Of a DNA stretch of 64,000 nt, positions 29,358 through 38,988 are shown piece after piece. This DNA comes from Pseudomonas silesiensis (GTDB taxonomy: Bacteria; Pseudomonadota; Gammaproteobacteria; Pseudomonadales; Pseudomonadaceae): assembly GCF_001661075.1 (NCBI RefSeq), contig NZ_CP014870.1, positions 1,116,001 through 1,180,000 on the forward strand, in the 5' to 3' direction. How positions within the stretch are numbered: position 1 is the stretch's first letter; each line of letters opens with the position of its first letter. A program made the position numbers and the translations under genes. Under the pieces are notes generated by a model. It saw only the letters and a program-made list of their open reading frames with translations, did no database searches and had not been told where the DNA came from.

Positions 29358-29520
29358 GTCCGCAGTTCCTGGAGGGATTTTCATTACCGTCCGTAGAGTA
29401 ATGCCTGGATCTGCAATTGAGAAATGAACTCAATAGAAATAGTCGGGTCAGTGCTTGCTGGGGTCTTATTCCTATGGATAATGCCGACTTTTTTTCGCAA
29501 TCTTGAGCCTGTTTTTGCTT

Positions 29521-30528
29521 ATGGTGTCCAGAACCCTGCTGTGCCTCGCTGTCTTCACTGCTTCCACCCCCTTACTTGCCGACACCGTCTGGTTGAAAAA
29601 CGGTGACAAGCTGAGCGGCAAGATCACTTTGTTCGACGGTGGCAAGCTGCTGATCCAGACCGAGTATGCCGGCGCGGTCCCGATCGACTGGAAGCAAGTC
29701 AAAACCCTGGAAAGCGATCAGCAGTTGCTGGTCAAGCAGGATGCCTACACTGGCGAAAAGGCCAAGGCGCTGCATGCGGCGGAAGATGGCAAGGTGACTC
29801 TTGCCAACGGCGACGGTCCCAAGACCGTGGAGCTGGCCAGTATCCAGCAAATGCTCAAGCCCAAGCCGGTGGTCGAAGACCTCGTGTGGAAGGGCAATAT
29901 CGATGTGGCTCTGGACTATCAGCGCGCAGAAAACGATACCGATGACTATGACGTCGACTTCAAGACCAGTGCCCGTCATGGCAGATGGCGTCATACCGCA
30001 GAGGGCGAGTACAACCGCGAATTCCAGGATGACGTGGTCACCACGGACAACTGGCGTGGCGAGTACTCGCTCGATCGCTTCCTGACCGACAAATGGTTCT
30101 GGCAGGGTCGCCTGGTGTACAAGCGTGACAAGGTCGAAGACCTTGCCCGTCAGCGCACGGTCGGTACCGGTCCCGGTTATCAGTTCTGGGATGACGAACT
30201 GGGTGCGTTCTCCCTGGGCTCGCTGCTCAACCGCACCGATTACGAATACGCCGATGGCGGCAAGGATAATTTCTACTCGGTGGCCATGAAGTGGGACTAC
30301 AACCGCTACCTGGTCGCAAAGAAAGTAGAGTTCTTCACCAATGGCGAGGTGGGCAAGCCGCTGGGCAACGTGGCGGATTATGCGCTGGATGCCGAAGTCG
30401 GGCTGCGCTACAAGGTGACGGATTGGGCGTCGCTGAACCTGAAGGCCGAGAGAGACATCATCAAGGGTAGCGATGAGGCTGACCTGAGCAAGACGCGTTA
30501 TACGGCTGGGTTTGGCGTTACCTGGTAA
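29521..30528 (+). CDS. DUF481 (YdiY-like) outer-membrane protein
   Basis: About 335 residues with a Sec signal peptide (VSRTLLCLAVFTASTPLLA) and a DUF481 domain made of alternating beta strands, ending in Trp as outer-membrane beta-barrels do (TAGFGVTW). An N-terminal portion (VWLKNGDKLSGKITLFDGGKLLI) resembles the small SH3-like module that often precedes DUF481. Relatives are called salt-induced outer membrane proteins, but the function is unknown. The start is uncertain: ATG at 29521, with a possible TTG at 29503; no good ribosome site is visible for either. Confidence 0.8.
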   Translation: MVSRTLLCLAVFTASTPLLADTVWLKNGDKLSGKITLFDGGKLLIQTEYAGAVPIDWKQVKTLESDQQLLVKQDAYTGEKAKALHAAEDGKVTLANGDGPKTVELASIQQMLKPKPVVEDLVWKGNIDVALDYQRAENDTDDYDVDFKTSARHGRWRHTAEGEYNREFQDDVVTTDNWRGEYSLDRFLTDKWFWQGRLVYKRDKVEDLARQRTVGTGPGYQFWDDELGAFSLGSLLNRTDYEYADGGKDNFYSVAMKWDYNRYLVAKKVEFFTNGEVGKPLGNVADYALDAEVGLRYKVTDWASLNLKAERDIIKGSDEADLSKTRYTAGFGVTW

Positions 30529-30540
30529 CGGCTCAAGATC

Positions 30541-30618
30541 AAAAAAATCGCAGTCTGCGGCAGCTCCGGGATGTATGAAAATCCCATGTAGGAGCTTTCG
30601 CAGGCTGCGATCTTTTTT
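30541..30618 (+). terminator. Long hairpin terminator / repeat after the DUF481 gene
   Basis: AAAAAAATCGCAGTCTGCGG...CAGCTCC pairs with GGAGCTTTCGCAGGCTGCGAT followed by six T residues. The AATCGCAGxCTGCGGCAGCTCC type recurs in fluorescens-group genomes, so it is also a dispersed repeat. Confidence 0.82.
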
Positions 30619-30641
30619 GTGCCGACAAAACAGACGGGCAC

Positions 30642-30675
30642 AAAAAAGCCCCGCTTTTGAGGGCGGGGCTTTTTA
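30642..30675 (-). terminator. Intrinsic terminator of the cold-shock gene
   Basis: AAAAAAGCCCCGCttttgaGGGCGGGGCTTTTT, symmetric enough to stop transcription from both sides; it closes the leftward cold-shock gene. Confidence 0.92.
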
Positions 30676-30691
30676 CTAAAGCAAGTACAAG

Positions 30692-30901
30692 TTAGATAAC
30701 TTGAACTTCTTCAGCTTGCATGCCTTTCTGACCGCGGGTAGCGATGAAAGAAACCTGTTGGCCTTCTTTCAGGCTTTTGAAGCCGTCGGATTGGATAGCT
30801 TTGAAGTGAACGAACAGGTCGTCACCGGATTGTGGAGTGATGAAGCCGAAGCCTTTTTCATCGTTGAACCACTTAACGGTACCGGTTTGGCGATTAGACA
30901 T
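30692..30901 (-). CDS. CspA-family cold-shock protein
   Basis: A 69-residue single OB-fold protein that binds single-stranded nucleic acid and melts RNA structure. RNP1 is KGFGFI (residues 16-21) and RNP2 is DLFVHF (28-33). It is preceded by a long leader before the upstream promoter region, as is common for cold-shock genes whose mRNA leader folds with temperature. Whether this member is cold-induced or constitutive cannot be judged from sequence. Confidence 0.95.
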   Translation of the reverse strand: MSNRQTGTVKWFNDEKGFGFITPQSGDDLFVHFKAIQSDGFKSLKEGQQVSFIATRGQKGMQAEEVQVI

Positions 30902-31256
30902 GGTGTAACTCCTTGAACAAAGATAACTGCGACGCAGGAAGAACCCTGGCCGAGACTGAGTGCAAAGAGCAGGAAAAATTCTTGTAGATGGTTGGATCGA
31001 AATTCAACATATCGTGTAGAGATTCTCAGTGACACAAGCAGCACAGTGGCGCCACCTTAACCCTTTTTCCGGAACGTGCCAATGTTTCTTGCGAAGGTTT
31101 CTCTGTTTTCGTGACTGACGGTCCACTGTTCTGTGGTGAAGGTCCGTAAATCAAGGGGGTTGGCGCCGAGAATATTGCCTCGGACTTTGATCCCGGCGGC
31201 GCGCCCGGTAAGATGCCGGACAGAATTTTTCCACCTCGCTATTCAGGACACCCGCC
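30902..31256. other. Leader and promoter region between the cold-shock gene and dcd
   Basis: About 355 bases between divergent genes. The left half should be the 5' leader of the cold-shock mRNA, with AAGGAGTT just before its start codon as a strong ribosome site. The right half should hold the dcd promoter. I see no further gene. Confidence 0.55.
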
Positions 31257-31823
31257 ATGAGCATCAAATCGGACAAGTGGATTCGCCGCATGGCGCAAGA
31301 GCACGGCATGATCGAACCTTTCGTTGAACGCCAGGTGCGTGGTGAAGCCGCCGAACGCGTGATTTCCTACGGTGTGTCGAGCTACGGCTACGACGTGCGT
31401 TGCGCCGATGAATTCAAAGTGTTCACCAATATCAATTCGGCGACCGTCGATCCGAAGAACTTCGACGAGAAGAGCTTCGTCGACGTCAAGAGCGACGTGT
31501 GCATCATCCCGCCGAACTCTTTCGCCCTGGCGCGCACCGTGGAGTTCTTCCGCATTCCCCGCAACGTGCTGACCATCTGCCTGGGTAAAAGCACCTACGC
31601 CCGTTGCGGCATTATCGTCAACGTGACGCCGCTCGAGCCTGAGTGGGAAGGCCATGTGACCCTGGAATTCTCCAACACCACCACGCTGCCGGCGAAAATC
31701 TACGCCAATGAAGGCGTGGCGCAGATGCTGTTTTTCGAATCCGACGAAGAGTGCGAAGTCTCCTACAAGGACCGTGGCGGCAAGTATCAGGGGCAACGCG
31801 GCGTCACTTTGCCACGCACCTGA
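31257..31823 (+). CDS. dcd: dCTP deaminase
   Basis: Homotrimeric enzyme (188 residues) that converts dCTP to dUTP, feeding dUTPase and thymidylate synthesis. Family motifs are [13 protein letters not shown] near residue 45, the nucleotide-binding [10 protein letters not shown] and [21 protein letters not shown] with the catalytic Glu, and the C-terminal [14 protein letters not shown]. The length and start ([13 protein letters not shown]) are standard. Confidence 0.97.
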   Translation: MSIKSDKWIRRMAQEHGMIEPFVERQVRGEAAERVISYGVSSYGYDVRCADEFKVFTNINSATVDPKNFDEKSFVDVKSDVCIIPPNSFALARTVEFFRIPRNVLTICLGKSTYARCGIIVNVTPLEPEWEGHVTLEFSNTTTLPAKIYANEGVAQMLFFESDEECEVSYKDRGGKYQGQRGVTLPRT

Positions 31824-31930
31824 TCCATTTCATCGGGCAGCCGGTGGGAATTCCTGGGCGGGTAGACACTCTATTGGGTGTACTGCCCGGTTCGCGTACA
31901 GCGGACGAGGCCATTGCTCAGGAGTGTCCC

Positions 31931-32137
31931 ATGAAGATCGATCCGCGAATAAGTGCCGAACTGGCAAGGCTTGAGCCCAATCAGGTCGGCGTCCTGGCCT
32001 GGTCCTTGTTGGCGCACCCGCCAATCATGGCGGGGGGCATCCCGGGTCAGCCCGATCCCGATACCCCCAACGAACAACCTACGGAACCGGGAGAGCCTAC
32101 CCTGCCGGATGAGCCGCCACCCGCGCCTGTTGTCTGA
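31931..32137 (+). CDS. Small Pro-rich hypothetical protein
   Basis: A 68-residue protein: a structured-looking first half (MKIDPRISAELARLEPNQVG, then VLAWSLLAHPPIMAGGIPGQ) and a second half made almost only of Pro, Glu, Asp and Thr (PDPDTPNEQPTEPGEPTLPD), which should be disordered. An AGGAG ribosome site precedes the ATG by six bases. It abuts the convergent pdeM stop. No family is recognised and no signal peptide is evident. Confidence 0.55.
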   Translation: MKIDPRISAELARLEPNQVGVLAWSLLAHPPIMAGGIPGQPDPDTPNEQPTEPGEPTLPDEPPPAPVV

Positions 32138-32791
32138 TCACAGGGGCCAGATTTCGTTGTCGCCGATGACGAGTATCCTGCAATTGTCATCCTGCTGTAC
32201 CTGATAGCCGCCGGTAAACGCGCCGAAGGCAGGTAGCAGGGTGATCTCGTCGCCGAGCCTGAAGCACGCCAGGCGCAAGCTTTGCCGCCCCCGGCCGTTC
32301 AATCGGTAGACAGGGTGCACATGCCCGGCCAGTACGTGCCGACTCCCATGAGGGGTCGGCTCATGCTGCAAGGCGAACGGCCCCAGCAGCATAGGCTCGG
32401 GCACCACTCGAATATTCAGCGAGACGGGCGGGTCGCCGGCGCGCTTGTCATGGTTGCCGCGGATCAGCGTCATGGGCAGGTTGCGGTGCTGCGCTCGCCA
32501 CTCGGCTAAAGCGCTTAGCGTAGCTTTGGCGTGGGAGCCGGGACCGTGCAGGAAATCCCCGAGAAAAATCAGCTGCCGGCAGGGCAGCGCTGCCAGTAAT
32601 CCGTTCAATACGGCGATATTGCTGGCGGTCGTGCCCTGCGGCACCGGTTGCCCGAGGCTGCGATAAGCGGCGGCCTTGCCGAAATGTACATCGGCGATCA
32701 GCAAGGCCTGTTGCGCTGGCCAATAGATCGCCTTTTCAGGCAACAGCCAGAGTTCTTCACCCGCCAAACGGACCGGATAGGGTGTACTCAT
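32138..32791 (-). CDS. pdeM: Ligase-associated DNA damage response endonuclease PdeM
   Basis: Calcineurin-like metallophosphoesterase (217 residues) of the group linked to ATP-dependent ligase and Lhr-type helicase. The metal-binding motifs are in order: IADVHFG, FLGDFLHG, RGNHD and GHVHP. Its start codon shares a base with the stop of the helicase gene upstream, so the two are translationally coupled. The function in DNA end or strand-break processing comes from the conserved neighbourhood rather than from direct evidence in this sequence. Confidence 0.9.
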   Translation of the reverse strand: MSTPYPVRLAGEELWLLPEKAIYWPAQQALLIADVHFGKAAAYRSLGQPVPQGTTASNIAVLNGLLAALPCRQLIFLGDFLHGPGSHAKATLSALAEWRAQHRNLPMTLIRGNHDKRAGDPPVSLNIRVVPEPMLLGPFALQHEPTPHGSRHVLAGHVHPVYRLNGRGRQSLRLACFRLGDEITLLPAFGAFTGGYQVQQDDNCRILVIGDNEIWPL

Positions 32792-35277
32792 CAGGCTTTC
32801 CCGGTTTCGGCGGTTTTCTCGAGATCGCTGACCATGCGTCTGATGCGGTCGGCGAGTTTTTCCGAGCTCATGCTTTCGCGCATCCGCTCCACCAGCAGCG
32901 GAAACCCGAGGGGGGTAGGGCGTTTGACAGAATGCAGGTCCAATTGCAGGCGATTGAGCCGCGCCAGGGTCTGTTCCAGGCGATGAATATCCAGTTCCTC
33001 GCGCAGGACTTCTTCCCCGGCCTGAGCCAGCAGCAGATTCCCTGCGTCGTATTGTTTGAACACTTCAAAGAACAGACCGCTTGAAGCCTGAACCTGACGC
33101 GTGCTTTTCGGCGCGCCGGGGTAGCCGGCGAACACCAGCCCGGCGATGCGCGCAATTTCCCGGAAACGACGCAACGCCAGTTCACCGGCATTCAGGCTGG
33201 CGAGGACGTCCTTCAACAAAGCGTCAGGGCTCAACAGTTGCGGATCCAGATGCGTCGACCAATCGACGCAGGTGGCGCTGAGCAGTTCCAGGCCGTAATC
33301 GTTGACCGCAATCGAAAAGGTCACGGGCAGCCGTTGACTGATCCGCCATGCCAGCAGGCTCGCCAGGCCCAGATGCACCTGGCGCCCGGCAAAGGGGTAG
33401 AGGAAAAGATGCCAGCCTTCGCGGGATTTCAGTACCTCGGCCAGCAGGCAGGTCTCGGTAGGCAATCCGGACCAGCGTTTCTGTACCTCTAATAATGGGC
33501 GCAGTGCCTGCATTTCCGGGCCGATAAAGGTGCCTTGGTCCGCGGCACTGAAACGCGCTACCACGGCATGCGCCAACTCGCTGGACAGTGGCATTCGGCC
33601 GCCATTCCAGCGCGGCACTGCGGCTTTTTTCGTGGCGCTGCGTTTGACATAAGCCGTCATGTTTTCCACCCGGACCAGCTCCAGCAAGCGTCCGGCAAAC
33701 AGAAAACCGTCGCCGGGCTTGAGCCTTGCGATAAAACCTTCTTCGACACTGCCCAACTGCTTGCCACCGCCGCCTTTGCTCCAGAACTTCAACTGAATGC
33801 TCGCGTCGCTGACGATAGTGCCGATGCCCATGCGATGCCGTCGGGCCAATCGCGCATCCGGCACGCGCCAGACACCGTATTCATCAGGTTCGACCCGGCG
33901 ATAGTCCGGATAGGCTGTCAGAGAAAGCCCGCCATGGCGTACGAAAGCCAGGGCCCAGGTCCAATCCTGCGGTGTGAGATCACGATAAGCCCAAGCCCTG
34001 CGCACTTCATCGTACAGCTCATCGGGCAAAAAACCGCCGCCCAAGGCCATGCTCACCAAGTGTTGAACCAGTACATCCAAAGGCTTGTGCGGCGATTCGC
34101 GGGGTTCGATCCGGCCTTGCGCCACGGCGTCCTGTGCCGCGGCGGCTTCGATCAATTCCAGGCTGTGCGTTGGCACCAGCGTCACCCGCGAAACCCGGCC
34201 CGGCGCGTGGCCGGAACGCCCTGCACGCTGCATCAACCGCGCCACGCCTTTGGCCGAGCCGATTTGCAGGACCCGCTCGACCGGCAGGAAGTCCACGCCC
34301 AGGTCCAGGCTCGAGGTGCAGACCACGGCTTTGAGTTGACCGTCTTTGAGCGCTCGTTCGACCCAGTCGCGGGTATCCCTGGACAACGAGCTGTGATGCA
34401 GGGCGATCAGGCCGGCCCAGTCCGGGCGGGCCTCGAGCAGCGCCAGGAACCAGATTTCCGATTGCGCACGGGTGTTGGTGAATACCAGGCTGCCGGGGCT
34501 GGATTCGAGCTCGGCAACCACCGCCGGCAACATCTTCAAGCCGATGTGGCCAGCCCATGGAAAGCGCTCGAGGGCGGGCGGCAGCAACGTGTCGACCTGC
34601 AGTGCCTTGGACGTTTGCCCCTGCACGCTGATGCCACCGCCCTGTGGGATTAATACCTGTTCGGCGTGGGCCTGATTACCCAGCGTTGCGGAAACGCCCC
34701 AGACGATCAACCCGGGGTGCCAGCGGCGCAGGCGAGCGAGGGCCAATTGCAGTTGCACGCCGCGCTTGTTGCCGAGCAATTCGTGCCACTCGTCGACCAC
34801 CACCATGCGCAAGGTCGACAGCGCTGTGAACGCATCGGCGCGGGCCAGCATCAGGGTCAGGCTTTCGGGGGTGGTAATCAGTGCCGAGGGCAGGCGCCGG
34901 CTCTGGCGTGCGCGTTCGCTGCTGCTGGTATCGCCGGTGCGCAGGCCGATGCTCCACCGGATCTGCAGGTCGTGCAATGGCGCTTCCAGGGCGCGGGCGG
35001 TATCAGCGGCGAGGGCGCGCATGGGGGTTATCCACAGCACTGTCAACGGCTCGGCGAGCGGCTTGCGTTTGCGCGGTTTATCGTCAGGAGGGGTGGAGCG
35101 GGCGAAGCGATCGAGCGCGCCAAACCACACGGCATAGGTTTTACCGGCACCGGTGCTGGCATGCAGCAAACCGGACTGTCCGTTTTTTATCGCTGCCCAC
35201 ACCTGTTTCTGAAAGACGAACGGCTTCCAGCCGCGAGCGGTGAACCAGTGTCTTGCAAAGTCGGGGGAGGTTCCCAT
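32791..35277 (-). CDS. Ligase-associated DNA damage response DEXH-box helicase (Lhr-like)
   Basis: Superfamily 2 helicase of 828 residues. It has Walker A STGAGKT (about residue 40), motif Ia TPMRALA, the Walker B box as DEWH, motif III SATLGN, and motif [10 protein letters not shown], followed by the Lhr-type winged-helix and C-terminal domains. Such Lhr-core helicases with PdeM, a ligase and an exonuclease form a conserved repair set. The neighbouring partner pdeM overlaps its stop codon; the ligase and exonuclease are 5 kb away beyond a transporter operon. No LexA box is visible upstream. Confidence 0.92.
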   Translation of the reverse strand: MGTSPDFARHWFTARGWKPFVFQKQVWAAIKNGQSGLLHASTGAGKTYAVWFGALDRFARSTPPDDKPRKRKPLAEPLTVLWITPMRALAADTARALEAPLHDLQIRWSIGLRTGDTSSSERARQSRRLPSALITTPESLTLMLARADAFTALSTLRMVVVDEWHELLGNKRGVQLQLALARLRRWHPGLIVWGVSATLGNQAHAEQVLIPQGGGISVQGQTSKALQVDTLLPPALERFPWAGHIGLKMLPAVVAELESSPGSLVFTNTRAQSEIWFLALLEARPDWAGLIALHHSSLSRDTRDWVERALKDGQLKAVVCTSSLDLGVDFLPVERVLQIGSAKGVARLMQRAGRSGHAPGRVSRVTLVPTHSLELIEAAAAQDAVAQGRIEPRESPHKPLDVLVQHLVSMALGGGFLPDELYDEVRRAWAYRDLTPQDWTWALAFVRHGGLSLTAYPDYRRVEPDEYGVWRVPDARLARRHRMGIGTIVSDASIQLKFWSKGGGGKQLGSVEEGFIARLKPGDGFLFAGRLLELVRVENMTAYVKRSATKKAAVPRWNGGRMPLSSELAHAVVARFSAADQGTFIGPEMQALRPLLEVQKRWSGLPTETCLLAEVLKSREGWHLFLYPFAGRQVHLGLASLLAWRISQRLPVTFSIAVNDYGLELLSATCVDWSTHLDPQLLSPDALLKDVLASLNAGELALRRFREIARIAGLVFAGYPGAPKSTRQVQASSGLFFEVFKQYDAGNLLLAQAGEEVLREELDIHRLEQTLARLNRLQLDLHSVKRPTPLGFPLLVERMRESMSSEKLADRIRRMVSDLEKTAETGKA

Positions 35278-35354
35278 GCCGGCGGTGTGCGCTCTGGAAG
35301 TCTTCCTTCAGTGACCACGGCGGCATGCGAAAGGTTTAATGACACAACGCGGTC

Positions 35355-35559
35355 CTGTAGGAGCCAGGCTTGCCGGCGAAGGCGTCCTTGAGATCGCCTT
35401 CGCCGGCAAGCCTGGCTCCTACGGGGATCGCCTTCGCCGGCAAGCCTGGCTCCTACGGGGATCGCCTTCGCCGGCAAGCCTGGCTCCTACGGGGTCACCT
35501 TCGCCGGCAAGCCTGGCTCCTACGGGGATCGCCTTCGCCGGCAAGCCTGGCTCCTACAG
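35355..35559. repeat. Tandem REP array
   Basis: One forward REP (CTGTAGGAGCCAGGCTTGCC) is followed by five inverted copies in direct tandem, starting at about 35393, 35427, 35461, 35495 and 35528, with a 34-base period (33 in the fourth copy, which reads TCACC in place of ATCGCC). All encode GCCTTCGCCGGCAAGCCTGG and the adjoining CTCCTACGGGG. Confidence 0.95.
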
Positions 35560-35570
35560 GGAGGCGTACG

Positions 35571-36335
35571 CTACTTCAGGTTGCCGCTGAGGAACTGCTT
35601 TAGCCGTTCACTTTTCGGATTGCCCAGCACCTCATCCGGGGCGCCTTCCTCCTCGACCAGCCCTTGGTGCAGAAACAGCACCTGGCTCGATACCTTGCGG
35701 GCGAAGCTCATTTCGTGGGTGACCATGATCATGGTCCGGCCTTCTTCGGCCAGGCCCTGGATCACCTTGAGCACTTCACCGACCAGTTCCGGATCGAGCG
35801 CCGAGGTCGGTTCGTCGAACAGCATGACTTCCGGCTCCATGGCCAGTGCGCGGGCAATGGCGACCCGCTGCTGCTGACCGCCGGACAGGAACGCCGGGTA
35901 TTGATCGGCCACCCGCGCCGCCAGGCCGACCTTGTCCAGATAGCGTCGGGCGCGGTCCTCGGCTTCTTTCTTGTCGCAACCCAGCACCCGGCGAGGTGCC
36001 ATGGTGATGTTCTCCAGCACCGTCATGTGGCTCCACAGGTTGAAATGCTGGAACACCATGGCCAGGCGGGTGCGGATCCGCTGCAGTTCATCGGCGTCGG
36101 CAACATGGATGCCGTGGCGGTCCTTGACCATGCGGATGTTCTGGCCATCGAGGCTCATGGTGCCCTCGTTGGGTTGTTCAAGAAAATTGATACAACGCAG
36201 AAACGTGCTTTTGCCCGAGCCACTGGCGCCAATCAGGCTGATGACGTCGCCGGTATTGGCCTTGAGCGAAACGCCTTTGAGCACATGATGGTCGCCATAG
36301 CTCTTGTGCAGACCTTCGATGGTCAGTTTGTACAT
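35571..36335 (-). CDS. aotP: Amino acid ABC transporter ATP-binding protein (AotP/HisP-like)
   Basis: ATPase of a polar amino acid importer, 254 residues. Walker A is GASGSGKST (about residues 36-44), the ABC signature LSGGQQQRVAIARAL, and Walker B VMLFDEP. It is the last gene of a five-gene leftward operon laid out like aotJQMOP of P. aeruginosa, which imports arginine and ornithine. The ligand specificity is inferred from that layout. Unlike the P. aeruginosa locus, no argR follows; instead a REP array and the Lhr-type helicase gene do. Confidence 0.88.
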   Translation of the reverse strand: MYKLTIEGLHKSYGDHHVLKGVSLKANTGDVISLIGASGSGKSTFLRCINFLEQPNEGTMSLDGQNIRMVKDRHGIHVADADELQRIRTRLAMVFQHFNLWSHMTVLENITMAPRRVLGCDKKEAEDRARRYLDKVGLAARVADQYPAFLSGGQQQRVAIARALAMEPEVMLFDEPTSALDPELVGEVLKVIQGLAEEGRTMIMVTHEMSFARKVSSQVLFLHQGLVEEEGAPDEVLGNPKSERLKQFLSGNLK

Positions 36336-36348
36336 GGGGCATGCATCC

Positions 36349-37467
36349 TCAAGGCGAAAGTAGATAGCCGCTACGATAGGCTTCGATGCCCGCGACGTGC
36401 GCGATCACCATCCCGGCAGTGGCCATGCGTCGCAGCGAACGGGCGTACATCAGCCCGGCGGCGGTGCAATGAACGGGGGTGACGCGATCATTGATCGGGT
36501 CGATGATTTCGGCGATCAGTTGCCCGGCTTCCAGGTACTGCCCCGGCAACGCCGTGAACACCAGCAGTCCGCCGACCGGGGTTGCCACCGGCTCCACACC
36601 CGCCAGCGGCGTGGCCGGGTAGGGCAGGGCGGGCAGTGGCGCCGGTTCGCCGGCAATCGCGCCGTAATGAGTCAGGTAGTCGATCAGTGCCTGGCAGTCG
36701 AGGCTGGCCAGCGGGTGATTGACGTCGCCTTGGCCGCGCAGTTCGACGGTGACCGAAAAGCTCCCCTGGGGAATGTCGAAGTGTTCGCCAAAGCGTTCCT
36801 GGAGCTGCCACCAGAGCAGGGTGAAGCATTCATCGAACGACTGGCCGCCAGAATCGGTGGCCAGCAGGCAGGCTTCGGCACCGATGTAACGGGCCAGTGG
36901 CTCGACCTGCGACCAGGCTTCGGGCGTGGTGTAGAGGTGGGCGACCGCTTCGAAATCGCAATGCAGGTCCAGCACCATATCGGCATCGCAGGCCAGCCGT
37001 TGCAGGATCAGGCGCTGGGACTGCAGTTGGGTGGTGGCGCTCTGGCGCGCCAGTGCGTCACGCAGGCTGGCGCGGATCAGTTCGAGGTTACGCTGCGGAT
37101 CGTCGCCGAGCTGGCCTTCGATCGCATTGCCGACTTCTTCGCTCAAATCGACGAACCAGCGGTTGAAGTTCTGCCCGCTCTCCAGGTCGTAGCGGCCCAA
37201 GGGGACATCCATCAGCACCTGTTCCAGTCCGACCGGATTGGCCACCGGCACCAGCACGATTTCGCTGCGCAGGCGCCCGGCGGCCTCAAGTTCTGCCAGA
37301 CGCTGCTTGAGGTGCCAGGCCACCAGCATGCCGGGCATTTCGTCGGCATGCAGGGATGACTGGATGTAGATCTTGCCCTTGGCCGACGGCGGGCCGAAGT
37401 GGAAGCTGTGAATCTGGCGTGCGGTCCCCGGCAGAGGGGCCAGCAGGTCATGAATCTGGTGGCGCAT
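36349..37467 (-). CDS. aotO: Succinylglutamate desuccinylase/aspartoacylase family protein (AotO-like)
   Basis: A 372-residue zinc carboxypeptidase-like enzyme of the AstE/ASPA family. The zinc ligands are in SLHADEMPG (H-x-x-E) and the later DLHCDF. It corresponds in size and position to PA0891, which lies between the permease and ATPase genes of the P. aeruginosa aot operon. The substrate is unknown; deacylation of an imported acyl amino acid would fit but is inference. The ATG at 37467 (MRHQIHDLLAPLPG) is used; the frame extends 20 codons further into the preceding permease gene. Confidence 0.85.
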   Translation of the reverse strand: MRHQIHDLLAPLPGTARQIHSFHFGPPSAKGKIYIQSSLHADEMPGMLVAWHLKQRLAELEAAGRLRSEIVLVPVANPVGLEQVLMDVPLGRYDLESGQNFNRWFVDLSEEVGNAIEGQLGDDPQRNLELIRASLRDALARQSATTQLQSQRLILQRLACDADMVLDLHCDFEAVAHLYTTPEAWSQVEPLARYIGAEACLLATDSGGQSFDECFTLLWWQLQERFGEHFDIPQGSFSVTVELRGQGDVNHPLASLDCQALIDYLTHYGAIAGEPAPLPALPYPATPLAGVEPVATPVGGLLVFTALPGQYLEAGQLIAEIIDPINDRVTPVHCTAAGLMYARSLRRMATAGMVIAHVAGIEAYRSGYLLSP

Positions 37468-37496
37468 GTTCGTCTCTTTATTTCTGAAAGCGGGTC

Positions 37497-38207
37497 CTAG
37501 TGGGTCGGCCCGAGGAATGCCAGCCACCGGCGTTCGGCGAGGCGAAACAGGCCGACCAGCGCAAAGGTAACGGTCAGGTAGATCAGCGCAGCGATGCCGA
37601 ACGACTGGAAGGTCAGGAAGGTCGCCGAGTTGGCGTCCCGCGCGACTTTCAGGACATCCGGGATGGTCGCGGTGAACGCCACGGTGGTCGAGTGCAGCAT
37701 CAGAATCACTTCGTTGCTGTAATAAGGCAACGAGCGACGCAGGGCCGACGGCATGATCACGTAGGCATACAGCTTCCAGCCCGTCAGCCCATAAGCCTTG
37801 GCCGCTTCGACTTCACCATGGGCCATGCTGCGAATCGCCCCGGCAAAAATCTCCGTGGTGTAGGCGCAGGTGTTCAGGGCGAACGCCAGGATCGTGCAGT
37901 TCATGGCATCGCGAAAGAACGCATCGAGCACGGGCTGGGCACGCACGGCGGCCAGGCTGTAGATACCGGTGTAGCAGATCAGCAGCTGGATATACAACGG
38001 CGTACCGCGGAACAGGTAGGTGTAGAACTGCACCGGCCAGCGAATCCAGGCGTTGGGTGAAACCCGGGCGATGGACAACGGGATCGACACCAGGAAACCG
38101 ATGAAGATCGAGGCGCTGAGCAGCCACAGGGTCATGGCCAGACCGGTGATGTTGTAGCCGTCGGTGTAGAGAAAAGGTCGCCAGTATTCCTGCAAGAGTT
38201 CGATCAT
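37497..38207 (-). CDS. aotM: Amino acid ABC transporter permease (AotM-like)
   Basis: Inner-membrane permease of 236 residues from the HisM/GlnP family. It has about five hydrophobic helices and the EAA loop in the form EVEAAKAYGLTGWKLYAYVIMPSALR, which contacts the ATPase. Its start overlaps the stop of the preceding permease gene by four bases (ATGA), indicating translational coupling and a heterodimeric membrane unit. Confidence 0.9.
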   Translation of the reverse strand: MIELLQEYWRPFLYTDGYNITGLAMTLWLLSASIFIGFLVSIPLSIARVSPNAWIRWPVQFYTYLFRGTPLYIQLLICYTGIYSLAAVRAQPVLDAFFRDAMNCTILAFALNTCAYTTEIFAGAIRSMAHGEVEAAKAYGLTGWKLYAYVIMPSALRRSLPYYSNEVILMLHSTTVAFTATIPDVLKVARDANSATFLTFQSFGIAALIYLTVTFALVGLFRLAERRWLAFLGPTH

Positions 38208-38932
38208 CGTACGGCCTCCCGGGAACCGGCGGCGTATCGGCGTTCAAGCCAGCGCAGGACAAAATTGGAGGCGCTGGTGATCAGCAGGTAAATCAGCGCG
38301 GCAAGCACCAGGAAATAAAACAGTTGATAGGTGCTTTTGCCGGCGTCCTGGGCCGCCTTGACCAGATCGGCCAGGCCGATGATCGAGACCAGCGCGGTGG
38401 CCTTGAGCATCACCATCCAGTTGTTGCCGATCCCGGGCAGGGCGAAGCGCATCATTTGCGGGAACACCACGATTCGGAAACGCTGGCCCCGTTTTAGGCC
38501 ATAGGCGGTGGCGGCTTCGACCTGGCCCCGTGGAACCGCGAGGATCGCGCCACGGAAGGTTTCAGTGAAATACGCACCATAGATGAAGCCCAGGGTGATG
38601 ACCCCGGCGCTGAACGGGTTGATCTCGATGTATTCCCATTCCATGAAATCGGTAAAGGTCGTCAACCAGGTTTGCAGGCTGTAGAAGATCAACAGCATCA
38701 GCACCAGGTCCGGCACGCCGCGGATCAGCGTGGTGTAGAGCTGGGCCGGGATCCGTACCAGTTTGACTTTTGACAGCTTGGCACTGGCACCGAGCAAGCC
38801 GAGCAACACGGCCACCAACAGCGACAACACCGATAACTTGATGGTCATCCAGGTGCCTTCCATCAGCAGCGGGCCGAAGCCCTTGAGGCTGAAGGCTGAG
38901 AGCCCCAGGTTTTGCAGGAGGTTTTCGAACAT
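38204..38932 (-). CDS. aotQ: Amino acid ABC transporter permease (AotQ-like)
   Basis: The partner permease, 242 residues, HisQ type, with the ABC-contact loop QVEAATAYGLKRGQRFRIVVFPQMMR and the family motif RGVPDLVLMLLIFY. It is separated from the binding-protein gene upstream by a 56-base gap that contains a terminator-like hairpin, and overlaps the next permease gene. Confidence 0.9.
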   Translation of the reverse strand: MFENLLQNLGLSAFSLKGFGPLLMEGTWMTIKLSVLSLLVAVLLGLLGASAKLSKVKLVRIPAQLYTTLIRGVPDLVLMLLIFYSLQTWLTTFTDFMEWEYIEINPFSAGVITLGFIYGAYFTETFRGAILAVPRGQVEAATAYGLKRGQRFRIVVFPQMMRFALPGIGNNWMVMLKATALVSIIGLADLVKAAQDAGKSTYQLFYFLVLAALIYLLITSASNFVLRWLERRYAAGSREAVR

Positions 38933-38954
38933 AAATCAGCAACCTGATCGGATG

Positions 38955-38982
38955 AAAAAAGCGCCCATCGCGAGATGGGCGC
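38955..38982 (-). terminator. Intercistronic hairpin between the binding-protein and permease genes
   Basis: On the minus strand GGCGCCCATCTCGCGATGGGCGC is followed by six U residues. It looks like an attenuating terminator that lets the binding-protein gene be expressed more than the membrane genes. Confidence 0.8.
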
Positions 38983-38988
38983 CGGGCA

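Noticed and set aside
35339..35603. Repetitive open frames in the REP array (SPASLAPTGIAFAGKPGSYG-like)
   Set aside because: They are translations of tandem REP DNA with no ribosome site or start context.
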